Shown here piece after piece: positions 34,671-47,226 of a stretch of 64,000 bases of DNA. Below the pieces are notes generated by a model. The model was not told the origin of the DNA, searched no databases, and saw nothing but the letters and a program-made list of their open reading frames with translations. Numbering within the stretch: position 1 is the first letter of the stretch; each line of letters starts with the position of its first letter. The stretch is from Glossina fuscipes. Its lineage: Eukaryota; Arthropoda; Insecta; Diptera; Glossinidae. A program made the position numbers and the translations under genes. The stretch lies in contig NW_023998460.1 of assembly GCF_014805625.2 (NCBI RefSeq), positions 138,441-202,440 on the forward strand, read 5' to 3'.

Positions 34671-35110
34671 GAGGATTCATTCTGTGCTAGTTTCATTTTT
34701 TCAAAGGGCATGGTTTGCCCATAGTGGCATTTTAAAGTTTGCTTATATGTTAGCCCGCATTATGTTAAGTATGGAAATTTTCAAAGTCCCATAAAAAAAT
34801 TTTTGGGACAAAACTTAATATAACCTGCACACCGTTGGAAAGGGTATTAATAGAGGATTCATTCTGTGCTAGTTTAATTTTTTCAAAGGGCANNNNNNNN
34901 NNATTCATTCTGTGCTAGTTTAATTTTTTCAAAGGGCATGGTTTGCCCATAGTGGCATTTTAAAATTTGCTTATATTCTATCCCGCATTATGTTAAGTAT
35001 GGAAATTTTCAAAGTCCCATAAAAAAATTTTTGGGGCAAAACTTAATACAACCCGCACACCGTTGGAAAGGCTATTAATAGAGGATTCACTCTGTGCTGG
35101 TTTCATTTTT
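34671..35110. repeat. 182-bp tandem repeat in the beta right arm, interrupted by an assembly gap
   Basis: Each unit starts GAGGATTCATTCTGTGCTAG and ends CGTTGGAAAGGSTATTAATA. Unit one is 34671-34852. Unit two begins at 34853, meets an N run, and restarts after it with the same 37 bases. A third start lies at 35081. The left arm holds only about 120 bp of one inverted unit (33480-33598). Because the sequence restarts at the gap, the real number of units is probably higher than shown. Confidence 0.85.
34893..34902. other. Assembly gap (10 N) inside the tandem repeat
   Basis: The bases before (34856-34892) and after (34903-34940) are the same repeat segment, so the gap marks a collapsed or unresolved tandem array. 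Confidence 0.95.
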
Positions 35111-35413
35111 TCAAGGGACATGGTTTGGTCACAGTAGCTCCGTAAACTTTCGCTTTTTCAACCTCATTTATGGCATAGTATAAAAAAGTTTTGGTTTCGA
35201 ATATTAGTTAATTTACATAAAGTCATGTTTTGTTTATAAGAATTTGCAAAAAAAATTTGCGAAAAGTTCTACTTTACTTGTATTTTGAGCTAAATCCCTC
35301 CGAGACTTCGTTTAACAGAATTCTGTTAACGGCTTTACAGAGCTCTGTAAAAAATTTTAGTTTGTGTCTTTGCTAGTTATATTTAAATATAACTTCACAC
35401 CCTTAGCTTTTGG

Positions 35414-37879
35414 ATGTCACGATTTAAGATAGTAGCAGCATTAACAGGTAATAGAATAATAGAAAGATTGTATATCATCATAAAGGAGAGCTTGAACAAT
35501 AGCCGGCGGCGAATAACCCGGGCAAGAAATAGAGGAATTTCTTTAAACTAAAGCTAAGACAATGTCTGGAAGGTGTAGTCTTCATTTCAATCCTTTCGAT
35601 GCGGATATTATATTATATAGTTTAAGGAGCCTTCTGCGATTTATATCTATATTTCGGCAACGGATATCAGATAGCAAGCTTCAAGCAATTTCAAAGTGAG
35701 TCTCATTCGTCGTCTCAAGCATCGAAACGTAAAGGAAGTGTCTTACTGCTTGTTTCACTCTTATATGGGACTACGTTAATGTATACAGGCGAATTTAATA
35801 AAATAAAATAAAAAAAATTCTTTACTTACTTATTTCCCCTTAAAGCAATTCGCATTTCTATATCTAGCATAGTGTATAATACATCGTGCAACAACTGGGA
35901 ATATCCATTCGAAAATATTGACTATATTGCAGTAAAGCCAAAGGTTGCCAAAATTTTACGTTTGTTTAATAAGCAAACAAAACAATGTCTTTAGTATTTC
36001 AAGCATTATATAACTTTAAAATGATCATTTACATTTCTATTAAAAATACTATTTCGTTGTGCTTTTAAAGATGGCTAAGTGGTTATAAATATTATATTGA
36101 AAATAATTGTGAACTTGTGGTCGTTGGTTAAAAAAAAAAAGAAACTATTTTTGAGAGAAAACGTTTGGTTTATTAATTTTGCGCCTTACTAATGTTCATG
36201 TAAACAAAATGTAATCATATTGAGAATACGGACAGACACGTTCTGACCCATTCAGAGAATGAGATTGATTCTGTAGGTATAATGAGAGACTTCAAGTTTT
36301 CCTCAAAACATTCTATGCTTTATACCACGAATAGAGTAGAAAAAATAATAGTGACAACAATTCGGATAAAATTAAAAAACAAGGAGTTTTGAATAACAAA
36401 CCATCCATGATTTCATAACATCTGAACATCTATATCTTGGCTTATTTTTCATGCCATTTGAGGAAGGATCCATATGTAGTTTGAATTGACCACAGCAAGT
36501 TACGTCATTGATCATATCAATTTTAAATATAAAGTCGGAAAAATTATTATATAAGAGAGGATTTAAAATATTATCATTTTCATCTGAATTTGCTATATAC
36601 GCTTAGTATACTCTAATGTTACTTTTTACCGGAATATAAAAAAATTTAAAACTGAGATATACTTTTTTGTAGCGGCCTTTTTAAAATGTGTTTTTTAACG
36701 GGAAAAAGTCTAGTTATAAAGTGTACTTTGAGTACTGAATCACATGGTCGGACCCTAAACAGAAAGACGGATAAACATACTGCGTGTGTTTCTGACGCAC
36801 GCACAAAAAAAAAAAATTTAATGTACAACTAACACAAATGGCGTAGGGCGTCATTTTATGGAAATAAGTTCGTATGCTAACGTACAAAAGAAAAACGTAT
36901 TTTTAACACATACGCACTTACGTTTAAAAAAATCAATTTAATGCGAAATACGCTGTAGAATGGCTGAATTAAGTTGTTCTCAGAACAGACAGCGCTCAAT
37001 CGACTTGTGGTGTTAAGCTCACTATAAATAAGAAATATATTTTATTACATCTACTGAATTTTCGTTTGATATCATCAGAAGTGCAAATTGTTCTTTTCCG
37101 GGTAAAAAAATATTAATAAAGTATTCATTAGTTACACAAGAATTCTAGCAGATGCCGACATGAAGTGCTGTTTATGTGATACGTTTATGAAGATATTTCA
37201 AATTTGGCTTTTAGAGTTAACCAAACTCGAATTAGCATTTGTAACCGCTATTAAAGATTTTATAAATCTATTTATTCTAGGATTTTGCTCCATGCAGTAT
37301 GTCCTAAAAATGATAAGCTTCTGATTCGATTCAAAAGAATGGGATTGTTCGATCCAGAGTCTATTATTTTTACCTTCACTTATATCTTTAAATCGTTTGA
37401 ACCTTTGCACTCTACAGAATTTTAAACATTTCCTAAATATGTTATGTGAAGGAAACATTTTGTGGTTTTTTTCTTCTGATAAATATGTTTCGGGTTGCAT
37501 AACTTAAGCAAACCTAACTCCATCTCAACTAACTCCAACTTAAGCCATACTAATGTACGAAAGACCGAGAAAACCGGTAAAAGGACCGCTTTACCAATTA
37601 AAACCACTGCTTCCCGTTAAACAATAACGAGGCAAAAAAACATGATTCAAGGTGGATTAGGCTCCACAAGTTACAAAAAAGCACGGATTAATATTGCGTT
37701 GAGTAATGTTTTTTGATTTTTTTAATAAGAGGAGTTTCAAAAAACTTTGGAAAAAAAACAATAGATTACCCGCAATTTCTGATGATAATTAATCTTGTGC
37801 TCTTCATCATTATTTATTGAATATATCTTTATATGTTGAATTTTACACTTTTTTTTACGTTTTTTTATGAAAACTTGAA
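35414..37879. other. No recognised gene; possible retroposon tail near 35780-35815
   Basis: 35790-35815 is an AATAAAATAAAATAAAAAAA tract after about 350 bp of more complex sequence, which could be the 3' end of an unrecognised non-LTR or SINE copy on plus. Open frames at 36646-36828 and 37198-37607 resemble nothing known. Confidence 0.35.
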
Positions 37880-39700
37880 GTTAAGAGGCATATTCAAGTA
37901 TTGGTCTAACTAAGCACATGGGTAGCCTCTTTGTAATGTAAGGATTCTTAAGGTCTTTGGGCGATCTCTTAATGAAAACCCAATGCAGTAAAACCCTTAA
38001 ATCGATGAACGAGTTAAAGTTTTCTAACTTATGTGAATCACTGAAATATTCAGTATTGCAAGACTTCCCTCTTAAGAAAGAAAGCTTCTTGCATTTTTTT
38101 TACATTTAATTTCACAAAATTTGACGAAAAGTGTAACCAAATTACTTAAGTCAATTTGAAGCTGATACGATTGCGATTCGAAGGAGAAGGATGAAAACAG
38201 TTTAACATCGTCCGTGGACATTACCATCTGGTTGGGTTTAATCATCGTGAGGAGATCACTAATTTATATATTAAATGAAACAGTTCCTAAGTGGCTTCTT
38301 TGAGAGACACCAGACTTTACGGGAAACTCGTTCGAGGTGATAAAGTTAAACAGTATCCTGAATGACCTGTTATGCAGATAACAGCTTATTTCTTTCACTA
38401 GACACAAAGGGAAGCTAAAGGCCCGGAGTTTGGAGATCAATAAGTTATGGTTAGCTAAGTCAAACACTTTACTAAAGTCATTATATGTAACATTCGTTCG
38501 AGAGCTAATAGGAAAACATGCAACTTGCAAACATGACAAGTAAACTGTAAGATATTCGTGACAGTATATCTTCCTTTTCGAAAGCTATGCTGGAATGGAG
38601 AAATATAGGATTTGATAGCACAAGGCATCCACTTGCGGTGCCCCTGTAGTTCTCAGAATGATGTCTATTTTCACATTTTTAAATTGAAAAGAATGTGTCT
38701 TCCAAAACAAAGGGAAAACACTTGATTTCAAGGACTAATTAAAAATCATTGAACATCACAACATAGCTCGAAAGAGCATGATTTAAGTATGCTTGTTGGA
38801 ATCCCATCAGGGTCAACTCATCTTAACGGTCTTTTTCTGAAATTATTGGGTTAGAAATCAAAACCGCATTAAATGTCGGATACGGATGCTTAATACTTAA
38901 ATCGGAATTAATAGTTTAAAAGTTTTGTCAGAATTATTTAACAAAGAGATTTGATGTTTCAATATCATCAGACGACTCAGTGCTATTGAAAGAAACGGAC
39001 GAGGGATGCATGGAGTTTTTTATTTTGGAACTGACAGATTAAAAAAATTATTTAAGATTAACAAGTAATGAGGATTTTATCGGCTGAAGGTATCTGCAGT
39101 AACATTGGTGGTTGAGTTAAATCTATATCTTGGAGCAGAATAGGCGAAACAGTCGTAAGCACTTCTGTACCACCAGCACCACTTTTCCGAAATTTTTTGA
39201 ACGGTTATTTTTTCCTATTGCGATCAGATAATTCATTAGAAACACAGTAGCTCTATCAGATGTTGAAGCGGGAACCATATAGACAGAATTATCACTATAA
39301 CATCAAGTGACTTGCGGCAAACTGAAGTCTCCCAACGCTATGACTACATCAATAGTTTTAGAGTTTTCGGCCTCGTCACAAATAAGGGCAACGTGTTTCT
39401 TATAAATAGTGATATCTGACGGAGTTAGTAATACTCATATATTTATTGGCAATTTTTGCCGAAATGACAATAAATTCAACGTCGGGGAGAGCAGAAAATT
39501 CAATTGAATAGGACGGGACTGCAGCAGATATGACAATTAAAACACTACCACCAGTGCGATCCAATCGATTCTTTCTGAAATTTTGGAAACAATTGGGACA
39601 AAGTTGGGCTGAAAGTAAATCAGGCTTTAACCAAATTTCAGACAAGTTACTGGGTTTGAAGAAACATTTAGTTTTTTTGAGGATGGAAGTAGCTACTGAA
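37880..39700 (-). pseudogene. ORF2 remnant of non-LTR copy D (endonuclease and reverse transcriptase)
   Basis: Endonuclease pieces: EIWLKPDLLSAQLCPNCFQN, RTGGSVLIVISAAVPSYS and EFIVISAKI (39650-39440), then LGDFSLPQVT. Reverse-transcriptase pieces: the pre-RT segment near 39050-38980, DFSKVFDLANHNLLISKL (38470), EISCYLHNRSFRILFNFITS (38390) and GVSQRSHLGT (38290), where the canonical PQGS is SQRS. The following thumb and C-terminal region (38180-37890) is traceable by alignment to 47580-47960 of copy C. A YADD box is not readable. Inactive. Confidence 0.7.
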
Positions 39701-39850
39701 TGAATATTACAGTGCTGATCTCGAAAAATGAATTCCTTAATTAACGATTCAACTGGCCACAATGTGGGTCTCCACACTTACACTTGCAGCTTGTGCAACT
39801 TGCGCAACATGGTGACCTGCAGACACACCGGAACAGCCAGAGGGAGAGGC
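37880..39850 (-). mobile_element. Non-LTR retrotransposon copy D, old and rearranged
   Basis: A minus-strand copy of the copy-C family with more divergence. At 39790-39850 is a piece of the ORF1 linker (corresponding to 49895-49960 of copy C). The RRM-like region is then deleted, and PVESLIKEFIFRD (39760) leads into ORF2. Homology fades at about 37880, before the 3' UTR. Unlike B and C it retains the GDF strand of the endonuclease (LGDFSLPQVT near 39325). Many stops and frame changes. Confidence 0.75.
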
Positions 39851-42800
39851 GGTATTGTTCAGAAAATCCGTTCAAGAGGGAAGTACAGAAGTATTTTGCA
39901 GAAACAAATTTTCAGATTAATTCGAAACTTAGGAAACCAAGTGATATCGTTTTAAAAATTGAACCATTATACCAAGCACTGTACGGGTGCCAATTGGTAT
40001 GAAGTATTTTGTTGAATTCTAAAATGTTTTATTTGATACAGTATTTTCCATATTTCCCAAAATTATATTTAATTATTTGTTCTAATAACTGCTTAAAACG
40101 TTTTGCTCAGGTATCTCAAGAGAATAACACATCGATAGCCCCTGGCATAATTTAAAAGTAAGGCTGACTTTAAGTGATTCCTGTATACTTAAAAAATATT
40201 GGATTTTGATAAATAAGTTAATCATGCAAGAACAGCTTTACGGAACATTTTTAAAAGCTGTATTTAAAGCTATGCTCTTGATGTGTTTTGAGCTACATAT
40301 ATTTCAAACCCACAAATTTTCTTCGTCTTGTTTCGCATGTTGAACGCATTATGACATTATCACTTAAGCAAACACTCACTTTTCTAAAGCTTCTATAATT
40401 TTTGAACTGGGATAACTCTTATACTAAGGAATAATAAACTTAGTTTCCCATGCGAAGTGAAGTAACCGACTTTAAGGAAGTTATTAAAAACGCATATCAA
40501 GACAGTAAGAAACACCTCCGCACGATTCGGGAATACTACTCGGATCCGAGAAATAAATGAACTTAAGAGTAGATAATGCAGAAACGATTTCCAATTTAGA
40601 CAATGTGATGGATTTATGGAAGGTTTTTTGAACGTCTAGAAATATAACACGTGCGTTTGTTTGTTATTATTATGTGTAATTCAAATAATTTGATGTATTG
40701 CACTATATTTCTTGGTAAACTATTGCTTTATGCATTATTATCAATGACTGTTTCTTTTAGTAATGCGAATGAGTTTTTTAAAGGTTACTGAGAAGGTTTA
40801 GGTTATTCCTTTGTTTGCTTGGGCTATGAACGACTATGATCTTGGTATTTTTGAAGGAAAATAATTTTAATCAGTGTAACTACTAAATATAATGCTGATT
40901 AAGATGATTTCCTTGACCCGTGGCCTTTTTGAGAGAGAGTTTGGAACGTTACTGTAGGAACTTGTTGTTCTCAAGCTGTGCAATACAGTTCTCGATTCAT
41001 ATACAATAATAAATGGTGCCCCTTTGGCATTCGCAGCTCCCCAAAATTTTGCATCGTTGAACACGCCCTATTATCGGATGGGTGAATGCTCGTTACGGTC
41101 AGGTTGTTAGAGTTTGCGAAAGTGTTTGCTAGTGTATATATATCCATAAATCTATTAAAAAATTATTTACTTATCCGTTAAAATATTATTTACTTGCTTG
41201 TTAACATAAACACTTACTTTAGGGACAAACAAGGGGAACGTGTTTCCCATCACTTGCACCAAAACAATGAGGTGATCCCCACATGTCATTAAAATCCTGA
41301 GTGATATTCTTCCATCAACGTTTGTTGGGCAAAGCTTTACATGCGGCTCCTAAATTTCACTATAGGGATTCGCATGTTTTGTAAATGATTTTGCGAACGG
41401 TTAAAACGCCAAGTTTAAATGGAAGTAAGAGATTTTGCACCCTATCAACATGCATTATATATCTAAGAACTCACAACTCATTCAAATGAATTTGCATGAA
41501 TGAATTTGTATTCTTCATATAGAAATACTTACACGAATGTAAAAAAGAGCTTATATTTAGTTGAAATGGGCCACATTGAATTTTTATAAGATTGATCTTT
41601 GAGAAATACTTATAACAAAGAAAAACTAACCGAGTTCACTTTTATAGAAATTTGAAACTTCTTACGATTGTGCAAATACATTTCCTCGAACGATCTCGCA
41701 AAAACCCCGTCAACATTACGTGTTTCGAAAAGTAGTCTTAGCCAATATTTTGTCATTTATTTAAATTTGTATCTAATTAATCTTCTTTATCACTAAACAA
41801 GAAAAAAGTTTCTTTACATCTAAACTATTGTTTTAGTTTATAAATTTATTGTTTATGCGTTTATGTTTACATATTCTTATTACACAATATCGAAACGGGG
41901 TGGGCCATTGTGTTTACCACTTGGGAACTTTTAACCCGAAAACAAAAACGACGCTTCATTGTGTTAGCTCTCTAAAATTTTTAGTCTCCGCAATTATTTT
42001 TTAAGCGCGGCCATATCATACAGAAATTTTATTCGAAGTTTTTATATATACCGTATTTTCGGACCGTAAGACGCACTTCAAATTTTTAAGATGATTTTTA
42101 GAAAATGTATTTTAATGTCACTTTCGGATCAAAATTTTTATTTATTATTAACGTAAATCGCACTAGCAATATTTAGTTTGTCTTCACTCTCGATACGTGG
42201 TGGATTCGTGTGGTTAATGTCACCGCTCCTATTACTTTCATTTGAACTACTGTTGTCACTTTTTCCAAACCTGAAATTTAGAGAAGCTTTATTGGAAAAA
42301 TTTTTAATGTTACCTTCGGCCCATAAGACCCAGACAAAATTTTACTCCATTTTTCTTTGTAAAAGTATGTAGTGGTATATGCATCTTTGTGCATATGTTC
42401 ATTTCGAAGGTGTGTGAATATTGCATACATGTGAATATATACAAATATTAAAAAGAAAAAATGTGTATGAAACTGGAAAAGCTAATTTCTTCGTATAAAC
42501 CAATTGACCGAAGTCGAATACTGCTTCAAGTAAGTTTAAAATAAATAATGAAAACTCTCTTCATTAGAACATGGTCTACAATAAAATTTTAGACGACTCT
42601 GATAAATATTTACAAAAATTCACAATTTATATAAGCCCTTTGCATTGAAGAATATGCAAATCCATTTTTTGTTGTTGCGCGATATTTTAAGTTAAAAGTT
42701 TGCGTACTAATAAATTTTAAAATCTTGGTAAGCACTAATAGAGATGTTTTTTATATTTTGTGGTATTAGACAACGAAAGTTTATTATTCAATAGCGTTTA

Positions 42801-43844
42801 CAGTGCTGGCTAGAAAAAACTAACCGTGTTATTATACCTAAATGTACTTGGCTCATTAACAACATTAATGAATTATTGTAATTGTTAACTAAAGAATAAC
42901 ATCTTAATTAGACAACTTGACCTTGTTTTAATAATAAAGATAAAATACTATTCAGTTATCCTGTCCACCATATACTTGACCAATTCACATCTTCTCTATC
43001 TATATATATCTTTATACGAAAAATCACACCCTCCAAAATTAGGTTGAAAAAATTTTTCACCTTCCATTTTATGTCATGAAAATTTATTATCTTTTCGCAA
43101 TGTCATATTATTTTATAGTAATGTTGCGGGATATGCAGGGAATTCGTTTTCTGCATTGCCATTAGAATGCACGTTTCACTACAATATATATGCTTTTAGA
43201 TTGTCAAATCCTGTAGCTGTCACAAACAGGAAGATACTACTGCTTGTGAACTTCAGGATGGTATGGTTTTATCCCAAACACGCAATTTAACTTGATCATT
43301 GTGAAAGTTGTGGAAAGCTTCATTCAATACACGTATATTCCGCTTATAGCATACCATTGGCACTGTTAACTTGGGATAAGGCACTGGATTTTAAAAATCA
43401 AAGGTGAGTGCAAAATATATTTCCCGATTATTTGCAACCAAACTTCTGTCTTTCAGTAAAGAAATTTCAGCCCGTCCGGCATTTGCCAAGTGAACATACA
43501 GCAGATTAAAATCGTTAATGTTTACAAAACTTCCATCTCTCAAATATTAGGATATCTGAAATTTGTAAATGTAAATTGTTTACAGATAAAAAGCTCTATC
43601 TAGTAGAAGCATAAATAAATTTCCGTCCTTTGATAAAAGTATATTCCACCATGAAGGTTTGTTGTAATTGCCAGATGTAAAACATAATATCGACAACTTT
43701 GTCATATGGTAACAACATAAATTTGAAATATTAACGATTGCGTATTAGCATCCCGTCATTTTTTTCATGCGAAAACGTCAAGTTTTGTGCCAAGTGGGCG
43801 CTAATTGTTACAAATTTTTAATATAATTCCTTAATTTGGAGAAA
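39851..43844. other. No recognised gene; possible DNA-transposon end near 42050
   Basis: 42047-42095 contains TATACCGTATTTTCGGACCG then TAAGACGCACTTCAAATTTT, and 42313-42330 contains CTTCGGCCCATAAGACCC, a looser repeat. The CCGTATTTTCGGACYRTAAGACGCAC motif is one I associate with DNA-transposon termini in animals, but I cannot name the family. Around 42995-43030 a TCTATCTATATATATCTTTA stretch resembles Helentron-type starts, unsupported by anything downstream. The rest shows nothing. Confidence 0.3.
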
Positions 43845-44245
43845 TCTTTAGCTGAGGCGCATCGAATGCTTGTACAAGCACATGGTAGGACTATTTTAGG
43901 TGAGAGTAGTTGTCGTGAGATTCCCATTTAAAAGTGGTGAATTGGGAGTGGAAGACAGATAATGCAAAGGAAAGTCGAAAGTGTACGAAGACATGGAATT
44001 GGAAATACTTGTGAAGGAAAATTCGTCGCAAAAGCAAAAAGAACTTACATTAAAAGTCACTCAACAAGCAATTATAAAGTCGTTGGGAAGTATTCAAACA
44101 AAGAAATTGGGTTCCACACGATATGAAGCCGAGTGACGTCGAACGACGACTTTGGATGAGGAAAATCCTCTTTGCTAAGCATAACCAAATGTGTTTTTTG
44201 CACCGTATAATCACTGAAGATGAAAAGTGGATCTGTGGGAATTAA
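43845..44245 (+). pseudogene. Mariner-family transposase fossil 2
   Basis: Successive frames give AEAHRMLVQAHGRTILGESS (helix-turn-helix half), EDMELEILVKENSSQKQKEL, VTQQAIIKSLGSIQTKK, then WVPHDMKPSDVERRLWMRKI, FLHRIITEDEKWICGN. The last contains the block with the first catalytic Asp; GDE has become EDE. It then breaks off, with no second or third catalytic blocks. The WVPHDLKPxDVERR and FLHRIVTGDEKW motifs mark a mariner lineage different from those at 31456 and 20765. No terminal repeats seen. Dead fragment, 120 bp left of an alpha element. Confidence 0.8.
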
Positions 44246-44363
44246 TACTAATTTTAAGATTGATGGACACTCTAGATATGTTTAATGGATGAAAAGCTTG
44301 CAGCATGCTTGCAGACCTGAAATTAATTAATGAATTTGTTAACTAAAAATTCGAGTTTCTTAT

Positions 44364-45441
44364 AAAGGTATGAAAATAAATTCGAATTGAATTAGCAACG
44401 ATACCTACCATATCCCTTCAGATCTCTTCCAACAGAACTTTAGTAAATATTTAGAATTAAGATATAGTTGAATTTGGACTCTACTCCGTTTAAATTACAA
44501 AAGGTAAAATATTTTTATGGACACGGCATGAATCCTTATGAAATTATTTTTCAGATAAGCTAACCAAATGCAAATTCGGTTTATTGGAACTATTTTTAAA
44601 AATTCTTCGAAATTTGGTATGTTAGCGGAAAACGTTATGCTTGCAGATCCAAACACCCGACTTCGGGGATCTTTATCACGTGAATCTGAATGAAAATATC
44701 TGTAAAACGGACACAACAAATTTAAATTTTTCTTCCGGTTTTTGTCTAAATGACGTACACGTTGGATTGCTCCTGCGAAGATCAAAATGCTTTGATTTTT
44801 TTTCGTGATATGTATTTATACATATGTATATGTACACCTCAAAATATATTAGGTATGTAGACAGAGTGAGAAGAGAGAAAGAGAATAAATATTTTACCTA
44901 CATAAATTTACCATACATATTTTACCACGCAAAAAAATTTGAAATATAATAAAATTTAGAATATAAAAAATTTTTTTTTTTTTTTTGGTACTAGAACAAA
45001 AGGTCTTTATTCTATATTTACTTATTTGTTTACTACATTTATATTATAGTTATTTTGGGTACAATATCACTGTTAAATCTGACATTTTATTCGTCACTAT
45101 TTGTACGAGCAATAATTCCGTTAGTGGTTTCTTTATACTACGTCACATTGATTAAAGATTTCTCGCTAACATATCAAATTTAAAAAATTGTAAAAATAGT
45201 TCTTATAAACAGAATTTGAATTTGTTTAGTTTGTTTAAAAGGTATTTTCATGTCGACTGATGAGATGTCCACAAAGATATTTTAGGTTTTTTAATATGGA
45301 CTGAGTAGTCTTCCAAATCCATTTATATATTAATTTTATGTAAACATCGTAACAGAGATCCGTTAAGGCGTTTACAGAGCTCTGTTAATGGATATGATAG
45401 ACGTCTCTGCTAATTAAATTCGAATTTATCTTCACACCATT
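44364..45441. mobile_element. Older family-alpha long-TIR element with 9-bp target duplication (one mismatch)
   Basis: Left end AAAGGTATGAAAATAAATTC and right end AATTTATCTTCACACCATT match the alpha termini with a few changes. Flanks are GTTTCTTAT (44355-44363) and GTCTCTTAT (45442-45450), eight of nine identical. The arms follow the element at 11993 block by block, including the near-terminal ACAGAGCTCTGTTAA site on the right. The interior (about 44800-45140) holds TA-rich sequence, a purine stretch and a T16 run, unlike the centre of the 11993 copy. The open frame at 44495-44785 is a by-product of the arm. Confidence 0.8.
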
Positions 45442-46823
45442 GTCTCTTATTAAAGATAATTTGTGGATTTATTAATTTTGTGAAGCGGAATATTCTCTTA
45501 TTGTGAGTGTTTGTTGCTTGGCTATTTTGGATTAACAACAAATTACCAATATCATACATCCATTACGGCGATGGCTAGTGATGGATTTTCAGAATAAATT
45601 TCTAATTTTTGATAGAAAATGACTGAAACTTATTTGTACTCTACTTATTACTTCTTGCAAAAAGGGATATGTGGCCATTAAGGGACACACATTCAAGTGC
45701 CCTTTAACTTCTTCGCTTCTGATTTTCTTTTAGGTTAGCTACGGTTATTTTCAGAAAGGTTTTCTTAATTCTGAAACTCATTTCAAGATAAATATATATA
45801 TATATATATTGCTTTCACAACATCAGTTCATTTTTAGGGTTTTGAAGTCAAATATACATTTAGCAGGCAAAGACGCAAACCAATAATAAAAGAACATGTC
45901 GGTTTACTAATCGGTTAAAATTTGAAATAAGCAACTACGTTGCTACATTGTACTACGTTAATCATGAGATTGAGAGAGCAAAAGTTTATTTACCTACTGC
46001 GACTAAACGGAACAACAGACCAACAAATTCAAAACTCTAAAGACTTTCACCTCTGTTTATTGTTTAAATGTAAGCATCTATTTTGAAGTGCTCAGAAGTT
46101 TAACTTTCTAACAGACCAATATTATTATTTACTATCAAGAGCTATACTTTTTGTTGAGGCTCTTCATGTAATGAACTTATTTTTACCGCGTAAATGCCCC
46201 ATACTGCACTTGCCTTCTCCACGTCTTTACGTTGAGTCTAATTTTTTTTATCTATCGCTAGCCAGTATTTACATTTTTCGGTGATTAGAGAATATTTTTG
46301 GCACTCAACTACTCGTTGCGAAAGACGCTTTGGTTTTTATGTTCTTTACCTATATTTTATTTATTATGTTTCTTTCTGAGTGCGCTTTTTTAAACAACTC
46401 TGGTTAATGGTCATTCACATAGTAAAGCGGTAAGAGGGCGGAAACGTTTGATAGGTTTTCTTTTCTTTTCGTATTCTTTCTCTTTTTTTTGCCAAATGAT
46501 ATTCTTATAACATGCCTTTCCGTTCATTAATGGCTATTGTTGGCCTGTGCAGACTAAGTAATTTTCGTATTTGGCAGCGAGCGTTTTTGTTTTAAACAGT
46601 GCGCTTCGCCTGTTTGTTTAATGGTATTATTTTTAAAGTATGCTTGAAGTTAAAAATAAAAACTTCGCAAATATATATCACCGGAAATAAATGCAACAGC
46701 AAGTAGTTATACTAATAACGGTTGCGTGAGTGCGGCAATGACAACAACAAAATGCGCTACTTAACATTTTGATACACTTTGCCGACAAGCTAAATGAACT
46801 AAACTTTTTTCTTCCGTGACTTT
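45442..46823. other. No recognised gene; (TA)n tract and a beta-like trace
   Basis: 45791-45809 is a (TA)n microsatellite. At 45836-45885, AGGGTTTTGAAGTCAAATAT and GCAGGCAAAGACGCAAACC loosely follow the beta terminus, without a partner arm. Otherwise nothing. Confidence 0.4.
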
Positions 46824-47226
46824 TTATTTATTTATTTATTCCACTTATACAAGAAACTCAACTAAAACAAAATGGCAGTCGAGTTCAATTGACTCTTAAA
46901 GTAAATCTTAAAGTTAATTAATAATAAAACTTGGTATAAGTACAATAAAACAAATAAGGAGGAAAAAAAGAAAAAAAAAAAAAAGCATGTACACAACTAG
47001 CATAGAGTCACACCCACAACCGACACAGGACCAAATTGCAAGTAAATCCCTAAGCCATCGCAAACATGCATAAGCTTGGCAACCGATAATACAATTAATT
47101 TACGACTCATAATCACTTATTAAAGTTAAAATTTAGTTCAAGTACGATATAGGTAAATCGCGCGTATTAAGCAACGTTGCTTTAATGGACTTTGAAGAGT
47201 TCCTTAATGAGAATAAGTGATAGACA

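Larger units (their letters stand above)
33178..35404. mobile_element. Complete family-beta long-TIR element with 9-bp target duplication (Mutator-like, non-autonomous)
   Basis: It starts AAGGGTGTGAAG and ends CTTCACACCCTT. AGCTTTTGG flanks it exactly on both sides (33169-33177 and 35405-35413). The left arm (33178 to about 33598) is the inverse of the right arm (about 34985 to 35404). Near each end lie three palindromes: 18 bp at 33189-33206, ACAGAGCTCTGT at 33234-33245 and 18 bp at 33253-33270. The interior is a patchwork of DINE-like sequence, a deleted mariner and a tandem repeat; no transposase of its own. Cut-and-paste movement by an enzyme supplied elsewhere is inferred. Tandem repeats in long arms with 9-bp duplications recall Rehavkus-type elements. 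Confidence 0.85.

Noticed and set aside
39728..40002. Two plus-strand frames of 72-75 codons
   Set aside because: They are antisense to the ORF1 remnant of non-LTR copy D over their first half and resemble nothing beyond it.
42995..43560. Possible Helentron start (TCTATCTATATATATC) followed by a complex sequence
   Set aside because: I could not read helicase or Rep motifs in any frame downstream; the start motif alone is too simple.
45836..45885. A beta-like terminus, AGGGTTTTGAAG then GCAAAGACGCAAACC
   Set aside because: Similarity is loose (an inserted base and a broken palindrome) and no opposite arm was found, so not listed as an element.
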